A stretch of 64,000 nucleotides of DNA from Cephalopachus bancanus (Eukaryota > Chordata > Mammalia > Primates > Tarsiidae). The stretch spans positions 4,526,001 to 4,590,000 of the forward strand of contig JAPVLO010000044.1 of assembly GCA_027257055.1 (NCBI GenBank). The letters run 5' to 3'. Below the pieces are notes generated by a model that was given only the letters and a program-made list of their open reading frames with translations, ran no database searches and had not been told where the DNA came from. The translations under genes were made by a program, and so were the position numbers. This document shows positions 11,096 through 24,059 of this stretch, one piece after another. Position 1 is the first letter of the stretch, and each line of letters begins with the position of its first letter.

Positions 11096-11184
11096 ATCTC
11101 ATGGTGCTGGAGAGTCCCAAAGTGCCGCAAACAGAGTTACCGTTTGTGTCCATCAGCCTCTCTGCCTGGCTAACAGACCACGGC

Positions 11185-11385
11185 CTTGTCGCCACATCTT
11201 CATGTGGTCTTCACTCTCTGCACATGCACCCCTGGTGCCTCTCCTTCTTATGAGGACATCACCCTCATGACCTCATTCAACCTTGTCACCTCCTTAAAGA
11301 CCTTCTCTCCAAATGCAGTCACAATGAGAGTCAAGGCTTCAACATATGAACTTGGGGGACACAATTCAGTTCGTGACATTCAGGT
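11185..11385 (-). repeat. MaLR-type LTR fragment, antisense
   Basis: The series 'ACCCTCATGACCTCATTCAA', 'CCTCCTTAAAGACC', 'TCAACATATGAACTTGGGGG', 'ACACAATTCAG' is the antisense start of ERVL-MaLR solo LTRs (MST/MLT1 group). It is an ancient fragment with no internal genes. Confidence 0.8.
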
Positions 11386-11399
11386 GTACAGACTGGCAG

Positions 11400-14200
<2,801 letters not shown>

Positions 14201-14204
14201 TCTT

Positions 14205-14785
14205 ATAAAATGATTGTTTTATCCAGCAATTCCAATCATAGTTATGTATCTAAGAAAAATGAAAAATGTACATCTATACAAACATTTTTGTATGTTCATA
14301 GCAGCTTTATCAATAATAACCAAAAAGTGAAAACGACTAAGTGTCCATCAACTAATGAAAGGCTAAACAAAATAGCATATAATAAAATATTATTCATCAG
14401 TAAAAAAAGAATGAAGTCCTGATACATGCCACAATATTGATGAACTCTGAAAACATTATGTTAAGTGAAAGAATTCAGTCACATGCTGCATTGACTCCAC
14501 TTACATGGAATGTCCAGAATTGGCATAGCTCATCTCTAAAGATAGAAACTACCTCAGCGAGTGCTTAGGGTGGAAGGTATGGAAGAATGAAGGATGATAG
14601 CTAATAAGTATGAGGTTCTTTTTGTTATGGTGAAAATGTTTTAAAAATAGATTGCAACGACCACAGTACAATATACTAAAAAAAACACTGTGACTATACT
14701 AAAAAAAACACTGAACTGTACACCTTACATGGCTGGATTGCATGGGATGTGAATTACATCTCAATAAAGCTGTTCCTATACACAC
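14205..14785 (+). repeat. Old L1M 3' end, plus strand
   Basis: It shows the ORF2 3' end and 3' UTR pattern: 'CATAGCAGCTTTATCAATAATA', 'GTGTCCATCAACTAATGAAAGG', 'AACATTATGTTAAGTGAAAGAA', 'CTGAACTGTACACCTTA', 'GTGAATTACATCTCAATAAAGC'. A 20-bp internal tandem ('ACTAAAAAAAACACTG') occurs at 14677-14713. It is heavily mutated, so no protein function remains. Confidence 0.9.
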
Positions 14786-14852
14786 ACAGAAGTAAACTGA
14801 AAATGTGTCTGTGGCTGGCTGACTGAATGTGAGGACTAAGAAAGTGAAGTCC

Positions 14853-15150
14853 GCCGGGCTCGGTGGCTCAGCCTGTCATCCCGCACCTTTGGGAGGCTGA
14901 GGTGAGTGGATTGCCTGAGCCCGCGGGTTTGAGACCCTCCTGGGCAGGCGAGACCTCATCTCTACAATAAAAATCAAAAAATCGGCCGGGCGTGGTAGCG
15001 CGCGCCTGTAATTCCGGCTACTCGGAAGGCTGAGGCGGAAGGATCGCTGGAGCCCAGCAGGTCGAGGCTGCGGTGGCCGGGAGCGGCCACTGCACTCCAG
15101 TCTGGGCTACAGAGTGAGACTTCAACTCAAAAAAAAAAAAAAAAAAAAAA
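14853..15150 (+). mobile_element. Alu, plus strand, young lineage-type copy
   Basis: It is among the least decayed copies in the window, with many CpGs retained ('GCGCGCGCCTGTAATTCCGG', 'GTCGAGGCTGCGGTGGCCGG'). The perfect 15-bp target duplication AAGAAAGTGAAGTCC is at 14838-14852 and 15154-15168. Confidence 0.97.
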
Positions 15151-15434
15151 GAAAAGAAAGTGAAGTCCAAGGGCATTTCTGAATTTGTTCTGCTGCATGC
15201 ATAATTCCCTAAGGATTACAGTGTTCTAGTTCTATAAAAAGTGGTTATTGGAAAAACAGTTCTAAGTTGAACACATATGCATTGAATTCCACTAAACAAA
15301 ACATAAATCTAAATTACAAAAACCTGCATGTATTTAATACCAATGATATGTGGTTCAAATTTGACAGGTATTTTGACAGGTAGCTTATTTAGAGATGCAG
15401 AGAGAAAATTATCCTTCTTGAGTTACATTAATGT

Positions 15435-16215
15435 ATATTTTTAAGTGGCTTTATTGAAATATAAGTCACATATTATACATTTCACACATTTAAAATGTAC
15501 AATTAAATCACGTTAATGTATTCCACAGTTGTGCATCCATCACCACAACCAATTTTAGACCATTTTATTCATCCCTAGAAGAAATCTCATAGTCTTTAGC
15601 AGTCACCGCTAATTCCCCCACTCCTTTTCCCAATCCTAGGCAACCATTAAGCTTCCTGTTTGTATAGATTTGCCTGTTCTGGACACTTCTCATAAATGGA
15701 AGCATATACTATGGGGTCTTTTGTGACTGGTTTCTTAAAATAATAATGTTTTCAAAGTTCATTCAGGTTGTAGCATGTATCAAGACTTTATCCCTTTTTG
15801 TTAATGAATAATATTTCATTGTACAAATAGACCATATTTTATTTATCCATGCATTAGTTGATGGACATCTGGGTCATTTCTACTTTTTGGCTGTTATGAA
15901 TAATGTTTCCATAAACATTTGTGTACAAGTTTTATGTGGACATATGTTTTCAATTTTCTTGGAGTGAGAAATTCACTTAGGAGTGAGATTACTGGGTTAT
16001 GTGGTAGCTGCCTTTTGAGGAATTGCTAGCTGGTTTTCCAAAGTGGCTACACCATTTCACATTCCATAAAGTGGACACAAATTCCAATTTCTCTACATCC
16101 TTGTCAATACTTGCTATTATCTGTTCATTTGCTTATAGTGATTGCAGTGGATGTGAAGTGGTATCTCATTGTGGTTATAATTCCTGATGGCTAATGATTT
16201 TGAACATTTTTTTCC
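15435..16215 (-). repeat. Old L1 (L1M-type) antisense, about 780 bp
   Basis: It is the complement of an old L1 3' region: 'TTTATTGAAATATAAGTCAC', 'TTTGCCTGTTCTGGACA', 'AATAATATTTCATTGTAC', 'TTGATGGACATCTGGGTC', 'CCAAAGTGGCTACACCATTT', 'GAAGTGGTATCTCATTG'. Confidence 0.93.
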
Positions 16216-16271
16216 TGCGTCCAGTTTACTTTTGAGTTATCTTTCTAATTCCCCCATGCCAGCCCCTCCTC

Positions 16272-16418
16272 TTTTTTATTTTTGTTTTTGTTAAGAGATG
16301 GTCTGGAGTGCAGTGGCAGTCATAGCTCACTGCAGCCTCAAACTCCTGGGTTCAGATGATCCTCGCGCCTCAGCCTTCCCGGAGCTGGAACTACAGGCTA
16401 AAGTCACCATGCTTGGCA
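16272..16418 (-). mobile_element. Alu monomer (FLAM-like), minus strand
   Basis: A single divergent unit, 'AGCTCACTGCAGCCTCAAACTC' through 'AGCTGGAACTACAGGC', with a T-rich head. It inserted beside the L1 and L2 fragments. Confidence 0.8.
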
Positions 16419-16469
16419 CTTGCCATCTCTTTTCTGACTGATTTGCATGCCTTGTAGCTGGGTTTTCCA

Positions 16470-17275
16470 TCTTCTGTTCTCTTTCTAAAATGCAAACCTA
16501 GATCATGTCACTTTCTGCTTTAAACCTTGAATGGCTCCCTACTGCCATAGGACAAGGACAGAGCCTATACTTCGTAGGCATTCAAGACCCTGCAAGTCTG
16601 TCTCCAACCTACCTTTCTATGTCCCCTCTCTTCTGTCTCCTCCAGTGTCATGCCACTGGCCTAGGCCTTTGTGCATGCCGTTCCCTCTGCTTATAATCCC
16701 TTCACTGAAGCATCTACCTGGTCAGCACTCACTTATGCTTTAAAACCTAGCTCAAAATCTTCCGAGTGAAACCTGCCTAATACCACCTCCAGACAGGGTC
16801 CTCATGCTGCATGACTCTACGGGATGTCATTCTCATGGTAATCTATGTCAGCAAGAGCAAAGTACAGTCCTTAAGCCAAATCCAGCCTACCATCTGTTTT
16901 TGCATGTTGCCTGAAATAAGGTTCATTTTTATATGCTTATTTGTTTACATATTGTCTATTTCTGCCTTTGTGCTACAAGAGCAGAGTTGAGTAATTGCAA
17001 CAGAGATGGTGTGGCCTGAAAAGCATACATATTTGGCCCTTTTCAGAAGTATGCCTAGCCTTGGTCCGTGTGAATGGTACCCTGAAGTTGTACAGGTGCT
17101 CTGGGACCTCTCTTCATACCTCAACTCTAGTCTTCATTACATGGTGTGACAATTTGTCTCCTTCCCCTGAAGGCCTTGTGCTCTAAAACCTGAGACTGAT
17201 TGGCTGAGTCTTGGTCATTTTTGTATCCTCATTGTATAGCCCAGGATCTGGCACAGAGAAGGACCTCAATAAATG
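16470..17275 (+). repeat. L2 LINE, plus strand, interrupted by a hAT element
   Basis: The L2 3' region is visible as 'ATCATGTCACTTTCTGCTTTA', 'CTAGGCCTTTGTGCATGCCG' and 'CTCACTTATGCTTTAAAACC', resuming at 17170-17275 with the L2 end 'GGCACAGAGAAGGACCTCAAT'. A hAT-type insert (16853-17085) splits it, so the hAT is younger than this L2. Confidence 0.85.
16853..17085 (+). mobile_element. Non-autonomous hAT-type DNA transposon fossil
   Basis: 'AGCCAAATCCAGCCTACCATC', 'TTTACATATTGTCTATTTCTGC', 'GCTACAAGAGCAGAGTTGAG' and 'ATTTGGCCCTTTTCAGAAG' match a widespread mammalian Charlie-like MITE. A copy in the opposite orientation is at 33250-34175. It is non-coding. Confidence 0.75.
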
Positions 17276-17764
17276 TCCGTGTCACTGCATCTGATTAAGT
17301 ATTTCCTGGATACTAAAGATGAAATAATAAAACACTATAAATAAGTAAAAACAACAGTATTGCTGATGACAAAATTGCAGATCTGTTGTTTCTAACTTTA
17401 AAAGTGTTCCACACTCCAGCATAACTTGTTTGACTTGAGCCACTCTTTGCCCAGGGAAGTGCTAATTGGCATATTTAATTGAATCAGATTAGAATCACCG
17501 TGGTTAGGGTGGGATTTCAGAAGCAATAGCAGCCCCTCACCAACTGGACACAGTCCAGGCTGCACAGAGTTGGAATTGGGAGTCCAACCTCCAGAACATG
17601 GTTTCTATTAGGGTAGCTCAACGCAAGGAGGTTCATCGGCATAATCACAAGGTCTTGGTGAAAAGGAAACCGAGAAAACCATAGAATAAGAATTCTGAAG
17701 CTGTTACATGCAAGGAATATTTGTGGAAGGAAGGGGACAGGCACCTTCCAATGCTGAATACATA

Positions 17765-17945
17765 CTTGGTGCTGAATACTGTGAAAAGGAGGCACATGGC
17801 TTCCCTTATCTCATTTGGTCCCTAAAAAAAGCCTATCTCAGTTGAGGCACAGGCTCAGAGAGGGGATGCCACTTGTCCCCACCCACCCTGGTAGAGCAGG
17901 CATTCAGTCCAGGTCTTGCTGGTTCCCAGGCTGTCTACCATAGGC
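17765..17945 (-). repeat. MIR, minus strand
   Basis: 'GGCACAGGCTCAGAGAGGGGATG', 'CAGGCATTCAGTCCAGGTCTT' and the preceding 'CTTATCTCATTTGGTCC' are the antisense MIR pattern. Confidence 0.85.
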
Positions 17946-17949
17946 ACTC

Positions 17950-18199
17950 AATGAACATCACCAATCTGTTCCTGCAGAGAGAAGGAGAGAGATGAAGCAG
18001 GAATCCCTGTATTGTTGGTGGCACTCAAATACCTGCTCTTTCCTCCACTCCCATGAATCACCAGGAATTCATTCTACTACATCTGTGTGTCTTCAGCACT
18101 GATCTAAGTCACTAGATCTCACCTACAACAATGTGAGAGCTCCAAGAGTCATCCCATGTAGGCTTTTAATTGATGTGGCTGTATAGTGCCACTAAACAG
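17950..18199. other. Non-coding stretch
   Basis: Nothing recognised. Confidence 0.4.
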
Positions 18200-18214
18200 C
18201 CCCAGGTGCTTCTT

Positions 18215-18520
18215 CGTCGTCGTCTTCTTTTTTTTTTTGAGTCAGAGTCTCCTCACTCTGTTGCCCAGTCTGGAGCAGTGGCACGATCACGGCTCATGGC
18301 AGCCTTTACCTCCTAGGCTCAGGCAATCCTTCCTGCCTCAGCCTCCTGAGCAGCTGAGACTACAGGTTCACACCACCATGCCCAGCTAATTTTTTTTCAT
18401 TTTGTAGAAGCGAGATCTCACTATGTTGCCCAGGCTGGGCTCAAACTCCTGGGCTCAAGCAATCCTCTTACCTTGGCCTCCCAAAGTGCTGAGATTAAAA
18501 GCATGAGCCACTGCGTCTGG
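18215..18520 (-). mobile_element. Alu, minus strand, with 15-bp target duplication
   Basis: It is an older dimer with a short CTT-rich insertion at the tail (TTCGTCGTCGTCTTC). The perfect flank CCCCAGGTGCTTCTT is at 18200-18214 and 18521-18535. Confidence 0.95.
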
Positions 18521-18535
18521 CCCCAGGTGCTTCTT

Positions 18536-19645
18536 GATGTGCAACAGATGGCTTTTGACTTAACTGCAGGTGGGAGATGAGGAGGTACAGGACAGCATGA
18601 GTGACATGGCACCATCATTGCTAAGAGGAAGGGACAAGGTATACCCATACAACTTATGTTTCTAGAAAGACACAGGCCATTTTGGCAGCAGTGGTTGCCC
18701 TGAGAGCCTGTAAGACAGGGATGGGGATCCTTTTTTCCTGCAGACTCTTTTGAAATGTTGGAATTTTGTATTTTTTACTATGGGTATGTATTTTCTATTT
18801 AAAATTATTGAAATGTAGACTTTTAAAACCGAAAGTAAGTAGTCAGAATAGTTATGACCTCCTAACTGGCTCAGCGGCTCTGAGGGGTGGCCCTGGCTGT
18901 TGGTCTTGAGGACATCCCAGTGGGTTGGCTAAATGAATAGGGCAGGCTTGTAGCCTTCTCCCTCCTGACACTGCAGTTCACACACATCTTGGAATTTCAG
19001 GTCACCTCAAATTTTCCCTGATTGACTCACAGATAAGTGTTTTCCAGTGCAAGGCTACCTGCTGGCAACTCACAAGCATAATTGGGGAAGGATGCTCTGC
19101 TTTCAGATCCTGGATCTGACCAATTATACTACCTTGTTAAAATCAAATATTGGTGTATGGGGGATGGGGAAGGACTCTCATTTTCTGTTTTGTTGTTTGG
19201 GGGGGTGGTTTTTAAAAAAAATTTTTTGTATTATTTGAACTTTTGCAACGTGTATACATTGTTTTTGTAAACAGAAAAATTTAAAAGATAAAATTCTGTT
19301 TATAAACAGAATCTGAAAAGCTGCCAGGTGCAACCAGTTCACCCAGGGCCAATTCTGTGTCCTGTAGAAGGGGTCTCAGTCCTAAGATAAGTAGGAGGCG
19401 ATATTCATCCAGAAGGCTCATATGTGATTCAGAGGCACAGCCAGGTTAAACCCCATGCTTCAGACAAGGGGGAACCATAGAGAGTCTTGAGCTGGGGAGT
19501 ACAATCTCTGGGCCCCTCGGTGAGCACATGTATTATTGAATTGTTCTCCAGGCTTACCCCTAGGCATGTTGTAAGCTTCTTGTGCACTTCTCATGAGCAG
19601 TCCACACTCCATAATGAGCACGCCCCCTATAGCCCTGCCTAGTCT
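18536..19645. other. Non-coding stretch
   Basis: No gene. 18720-18850 and 19200-19310 are AT-rich with an old-LINE texture, family not assigned. Confidence 0.4.
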
Positions 19646-19649
19646 TTAC

Positions 19650-20010
19650 ACCTGTCTTAGTTTGGGTTGCTATGACTAAGTCCTACAGACCCGGTGGCTC
19701 ATAAACTACGGAATGTATTTCTCCATTTGGCAGGATGGAAATCTGGGCAGGGTGCCAGCACAGAAGGTTCTGGTGAGGGCCCTCTTCTGGGCTGCAGACT
19801 ACTGACTTCTCACTGTATCCTTCCATGATGGAAATGGAGATGGAGGGAGATCTCTGCAGTCTCCTTTATAAGGGCACTAATCCCACTCATGGGGGCTCTG
19901 CCCTGATGACCTCATTACCTCTCAAAGGCCCCACTTCCTAAAACTACATATTGAGAATTTGGGCTGAATTTTTGGGGGGAGGTTTGGACACAAACGTTCA
20001 GTTCATTGAA
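19650..20010 (-). repeat. MST-type solo LTR (ERVL-MaLR), antisense
   Basis: A near-complete antisense LTR: 'TAGTTTGGGTTGCTATGAC' at one end, then 'CAGGGTGCCAGCACAGAAGG', 'TCTGGTGAGGGCCCTCTTC', 'CACTAATCCCACTCATGGGG', 'CAAAGGCCCCACTTCC', and ending 'ACACAAACGTTCAGTTCATT'. It is a solo LTR with no retroviral genes beside it. Confidence 0.9.
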
Positions 20011-20039
20011 CCATTTCAACAAATGGCATGTACCCCATG

Positions 20040-20420
20040 CTCAAGGGAAGACATTACATGTTTTGAATCTTTTTCTCTTGCCTCCCATACCCAATCAATG
20101 GCTGGTCCTATGGCTTTCATCTCCAGAATATATCTCCAGGTTACCCTTGTCTCTCTATACCCAAGCCACGACCAAAGCTCCAACCACCCCTCACCGGGTC
20201 ACTGTGACAACCTCCCTCTGGTTTCCCTGACATTGCTATTGCCTCTCTCAGGCCCTCTTAAAACTTAGCAGCCAGAATGCTCTTGCCCAGACATAAACCT
20301 GCTCATTTGCTTACACTCTTGGATGAGTATGATCTGCAGTTTGTCCTCGGCATCGTTCCCAAACTCATCTCCTGCGTCCCCCCATGCATTCACATATACC
20401 CTCCATGAAGATTTACAGTA
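20040..20420 (+). repeat. L2 LINE fragment, plus strand
   Basis: Patterns 'CTCCAACCACCCCTCACC', 'GGTTTCCCTGACATTGC', 'AGAATGCTCTTGCCCAGAC' and 'CCCAAACTCATCTCCTGC' fit the L2 3' region with high divergence. Confidence 0.65.
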
Positions 20421-20758
20421 GCACCTTCACGCTTGCTGCATGTGCTTGTTCCCCTGGGATCTGGCTTTCGGCTTTTTTTTGTCCCCAAATTGTATCCACC
20501 TGGCCCTGTCTATAGCTACTAGTAGAAAAATTAAGATTTTAGTTCCTCATCAAGCCCTCTCCTACTCATTGATCAGCCAACCAGTCCCACCTAAATTTGA
20601 TGAATCATCTGGCAGACTTAAAAAAATCAAATCACATCAAACTGGGAGATGTCTTTTCATGACTCTCAAAGGTATCCAGGAAACAACGCGACCAGAGTGA
20701 GGCACAGAAGCCCCGCTTAGGAGGGCAGTTCCAATCAACTGCCGCTATCAGACGACAA
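20421..20758. other. Non-coding stretch
   Basis: Nothing recognised. It is likely partly the decayed continuation of the L2 to the left. Confidence 0.35.
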
Positions 20759-21426
20759 GGCCACCCAACCACTATTGTGAAGTCCCGTGTCAGGCAACAG
20801 GAGTGGTATCTTCCTGAGTGATCTACTCCTTCTGGCCAAAGGCCCTCCCAGTTAGAAGTATGTGGGGCTGGGAAACTAGTAATGCTGTTAAACTAACTCT
20901 CAGAACCTTCCATACACCGTCCCACCTTCTCTGACCAGCTATTTTGTTAGCCTTAATAAAATGAGCCATTTACTCTCTAATCCAACTCTCGCATAAACTA
21001 TTGTGAACAGATACACCTGTTGCTCTGTTCTAATGATCCCACATTTGAAGACTGTTGGTCACAGTCTGATTTGGTGTTTTTTTAGGGGTAGGTGGTTTTC
21101 TGAGCTGGGCCAAATTGCTTGAGTTGCTAAGTAACAATTCACTTCTTCTGGAAAAAATTGGCTGAGGCAAGGATTGTGCAATTGTGTCCTCACTCTGACT
21201 ACCTAAGGTATTCCATCAGCAGAGGCTGCTGTGCAGCACGCTGAGGCAGTCATGTGTTTGGACACACACAGGCAATTAACATTGAGGGGGGTGCAGAGGG
21301 ATGTCACAAAACTCTCGTGTGAGTGCCAAGGAAGGGACGGAACTAGAGAGAAGAGAGCCTTGGCTCGCCCCCTGAACTCAAGGGCAGAGCCTAATTTCAG
21401 GACTTCACAATAGTGGTTGGGTGGCC
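20759..21426. repeat. 27-bp perfect inverted repeat, arms about 610 bp apart
   Basis: 20759-20785 (begins GGCCACCCAACCACTATTG) is the exact reverse complement of 21400-21426. Homology ends at once outside the arms, there is no flanking target duplication, and no transposase-like frame lies between. It could be the terminal repeats of a small unknown DNA transposon or an inverted local copy; I favour the latter. Confidence 0.8.
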
Positions 21427-21814
21427 TCATCCTTAGCACTAAAAGACCCTAAGGAAACCACCTTACTGATGATTAAGGGCCGCTGACACGGGAATGCTGA
21501 GAGGAGAATGTGCATGGCTACTTTGCTGCCTCTTTCTGAGGATTACTCAAGTGTGTGCACCATGACCCTTGGCCTACTTCTGATTTGTTGTTGCATGTTG
21601 GCTAATTAGCATGTGGAGCAGCCTTGTTGACTCACAAAAGTGACTGATAAGCCCTTTCTCTTTGCAGTAGGGGCAGATTCTGGCATTTGAGACCATTTTG
21701 GGAAGAATGGTGTAAGAGGTCAACATAGAGTATTCCAGCCTGTCTCAAAGGTCTTTCTTGACAAGGATCTCATAATTTCCATTTAACAAACAGGTCTTCC
21801 TATTTGTTTTCATT
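21427..21814. other. Non-coding stretch
   Basis: Nothing recognised. Confidence 0.4.
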
Positions 21815-21861
21815 GAGAGAAAGAAGGGAAGGAAGGAAGGGAGGAAGGGAGGGAGGGAGGT
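21815..21861. repeat. (GGAA)n purine microsatellite
   Basis: A GAAGGAAGGAAGGGAGG-type tract of about 45 bases. Runs of GGAA can bind ETS factors, but no function is shown here. Confidence 0.9.
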
Positions 21862-21898
21862 GGCAAGCTTTTACTTTTTTCTTCTAGGATTATAATAA

Positions 21899-22182
21899 TC
21901 TTTTTTTTTTTTCTTTTTTGAGTTGGAGTCTCATTCTGTCACCCAGACTGGAGTGCGGTGACACGCTCCCGGCCACCGCAGCCTTGACCTGCTGGGCTCC
22001 GGCAATCCTTCCGCCTCAGCCTTCCAACTAGCTGGAACTACAGGCTAATTTTTGATTTATTGTAGAGATGAGGTCTCACCAAGTTGCCCAGGCGGGTCTC
22101 AAACCCGCGGGCTCAGGCAATCCACTCACCTCAGCCTCCCAAAACGCTGGGATTACAGGCTGAGCCACTGAGCCCAACCTAT
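21899..22182 (-). mobile_element. Alu, minus strand, lineage-type with linker deletion
   Basis: Both arms are present, with 'GTGACACGCTCCCGGCCACC' and 'ACCCGCGGGCTCAGGCAATC'. A short piece of the right arm around the usual 'GTGTGCTACC' is missing. Possible flank duplicates are ATAATAATC / ATAAGAATC. Confidence 0.93.
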
Positions 22183-22513
22183 AAGAATCCTAAAGGACCT
22201 CAAATACAGGTTTTAGCAGTTAGATGTTAAATAAGTGTTTGTAGAGATCCGATCCTATAAACATAAAAGTTTCTCCAGCTCTAACATTTTAAAATTCTAT
22301 GAATCTCAGATTTGTGTTACTCGAATGTGTCCAGCAAAGTAGAATGAATTATGACTTCAGAATTCACTAAAATGACAAGATGGAAGCTATAACTTTGCTG
22401 AATTGACATTCTGAAATAGCAAGACAGGTTGGGCACTTCTGTTAGCCCCTCTTCCTGTAAACATGTATCTCATAGCCGCTTCTCCATGACAAGGGCAAAG
22501 GGAAGCAGCGTTT
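22183..22513. other. Non-coding stretch
   Basis: Nothing recognised. Confidence 0.4.
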
Positions 22514-22602
22514 CCTCCCTTCCCTCCTTCCCTCCTTCCTTCTTTTCCTTTCCTTTCTTTTCTTTCCTTCTTTCCCTCCCTCCCTCCCTTCTTTCTTTCG
22601 TC
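22514..22602. repeat. Polypyrimidine tract at an Alu tail
   Basis: A mixed CCTT/TTTC/CCCT run of about 90 bases abuts the next minus-strand Alu and is probably a degenerate tail expansion. Confidence 0.9.
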
Positions 22603-22871
22603 AGCGTTTCACTCTGTTGCCCAGGCTGAGGGTACTGGCATAATCACGGCTCACCACAACCTCAAATCCCTGGACACAAGTGATCTTCCCACCTTGCCTC
22701 CAAAGTAGCTGGGACCATAGGCATGCACCAACACGCTTAGATAATTTTTTTTTTTTTTTTTTTGTAGAGATGAGATCTCACTAAGCTGATCCAAACTCCT
22801 GGGCTCAAGAAATCCTTCCACCTCGGCCTTCCAAAGTGCTGGGATGGCAGGTTTGAGACACCATGCCCGGC
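22603..22871 (-). mobile_element. Alu, minus strand, older
   Basis: 'GTTTCACTCTGTTGCCCAGG' through 'CACCATGCCCGGCC'. There is a 19-base T run in the central linker (about 22746-22764). It forms a head-to-tail pair with the next Alu. Confidence 0.92.
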
Positions 22872-22885
22872 CAGGAGCAGGTTTT

Positions 22886-23184
22886 CTTTTTTTGTTTGTT
22901 TTTGAGTCGGAGTCCCATTCTGTCACCCAGACTGGAGTGCAGTGGCACGCTCACAGCCACCACAGCCTTGATGTGCTGGACTCAGGCGATCCTTCTGCCT
23001 CAGCCTTCCAAGCAGCTGTAACTACAGGTAAGTGCCACCATGCCCGGCTAATTTTTTAATTTACTGTAGAGATGAGGTCTCGCCAAGTTGCCTGGCTGGT
23101 CTCAAACCTGTGGGCTCAGGCAATCCTCTCACCTCGGCCTCCCAAAGTGCTGGGATTATAGGCATGAGTCACTGTGTCCGGCCG
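22886..23184 (-). mobile_element. Alu, minus strand, inserted at the end of the previous Alu
   Basis: It is full length ('GAGTCGGAGTCCCATTCTGTC' to 'CACTGTGTCCGGCC'). GGAGCAGGTTTTCT before it and GGAGCATGTTTTCT after it are the target duplication with one change. Confidence 0.95.
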
Positions 23185-23214
23185 GGAGCATGTTTTCTGA
23201 GGCTGAGTCATTTT

Positions 23215-23790
23215 GCAGACATCCTGGTCTCCCCTCAGCCTGTTCCCTTTCTTCTTCTAGAGTTTGCCATTCCCTCCATTGGGACTGTTATTCCCTCCAA
23301 CATCCCCCCATTCTTTCAGTTGTCACCTTTGTATGGCCTTCCTTCTCTAGTTAGTGCCAGTGATCCCATATACCCACAAACCCACACCGATAATCAATCT
23401 AGTCCACATTTCATAGGCATTCAAGGCCCAACCTGACTCCAACATATGTGTCCAAACTCAGTTCCCCTCCCCACAGCATGAACTCATTGTCCAGTGCCCA
23501 TTTCTCTGTACTCCTCCAACTAGCATATCCCGCTCCCCTCTCTCTCCACCTCCCACCTCTTCTCATCTCCTGTGTCCAGGTTAAATGCTGCCTTCCACTC
23601 TGAAATATACCCTACATTGCCACATTTTCTGTGGCATGCTTCATCTCTGCTCTCGTGTAAATAATTTGTGTACCAGTTACCTCCTTATTGAGATGGTAGA
23701 TTTCTTAAGAGTAAGGACAAGAACGCATATATTTTTCTGTTTCCCATTGAACTTCATACAAGTAGGAAAACAACATTTTTTAAATAAGTA
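23215..23790 (+). repeat. L2-like LINE fragment, plus strand
   Basis: A C-rich series typical of L2 3' regions, including 'GGTTAAATGCTGCCTTCCACTC', 'CCAGTTACCTCCTTATTGAGA' and 'TTCTTAAGAGTAAGGACAAG'. It is strongly diverged. Confidence 0.6.
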
Positions 23791-23889
23791 AATGAATATT
23801 TAACGAACTTCTCTTTGTTCTTTTTACAGTCCAATTATTGATTTTCCCCTCTCAAAAACAAAGAAACAAATCTCATAAAACAGGGAGGT

Positions 23890-24035
23890 GGCCTGGCACA
23901 GTGGTACACACCTAAGTAGTCCTAGCTACTTGGGAGGCTTGGGTAGGAGTCCAGGATTTTGAGGATGCAGTAAGCTATGATCACATCACTGCACTCCAAT
24001 CTCAGTGACAGAGTGAGGACCTATCTCTAAAAAAT
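23890..24035 (+). mobile_element. Alu-derived monomer, plus strand
   Basis: A right-arm-like single unit: 'GTCCTAGCTACTTGGGAGGC', 'TGATCACATCACTGCACTCC', 'CAGTGACAGAGTGAGGACC', then an A-rich tail. Confidence 0.8.
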
Positions 24036-24059
24036 AAATAAGTAACATTTTAAAAATTA

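Noticed and set aside
19650..20010. Provirus or retroviral genes next to the MaLR LTRs
   Set aside because: All LTRs seen are solitary or fragmentary; no gag, pol or env-like frames are adjacent.
20759..21426. Terminal inverted repeats of an autonomous DNA transposon
   Set aside because: There is no flanking target duplication, no TA or 8-bp signature, and no transposase-like frame within the 614-base interior. Kept only as an unexplained inverted repeat.
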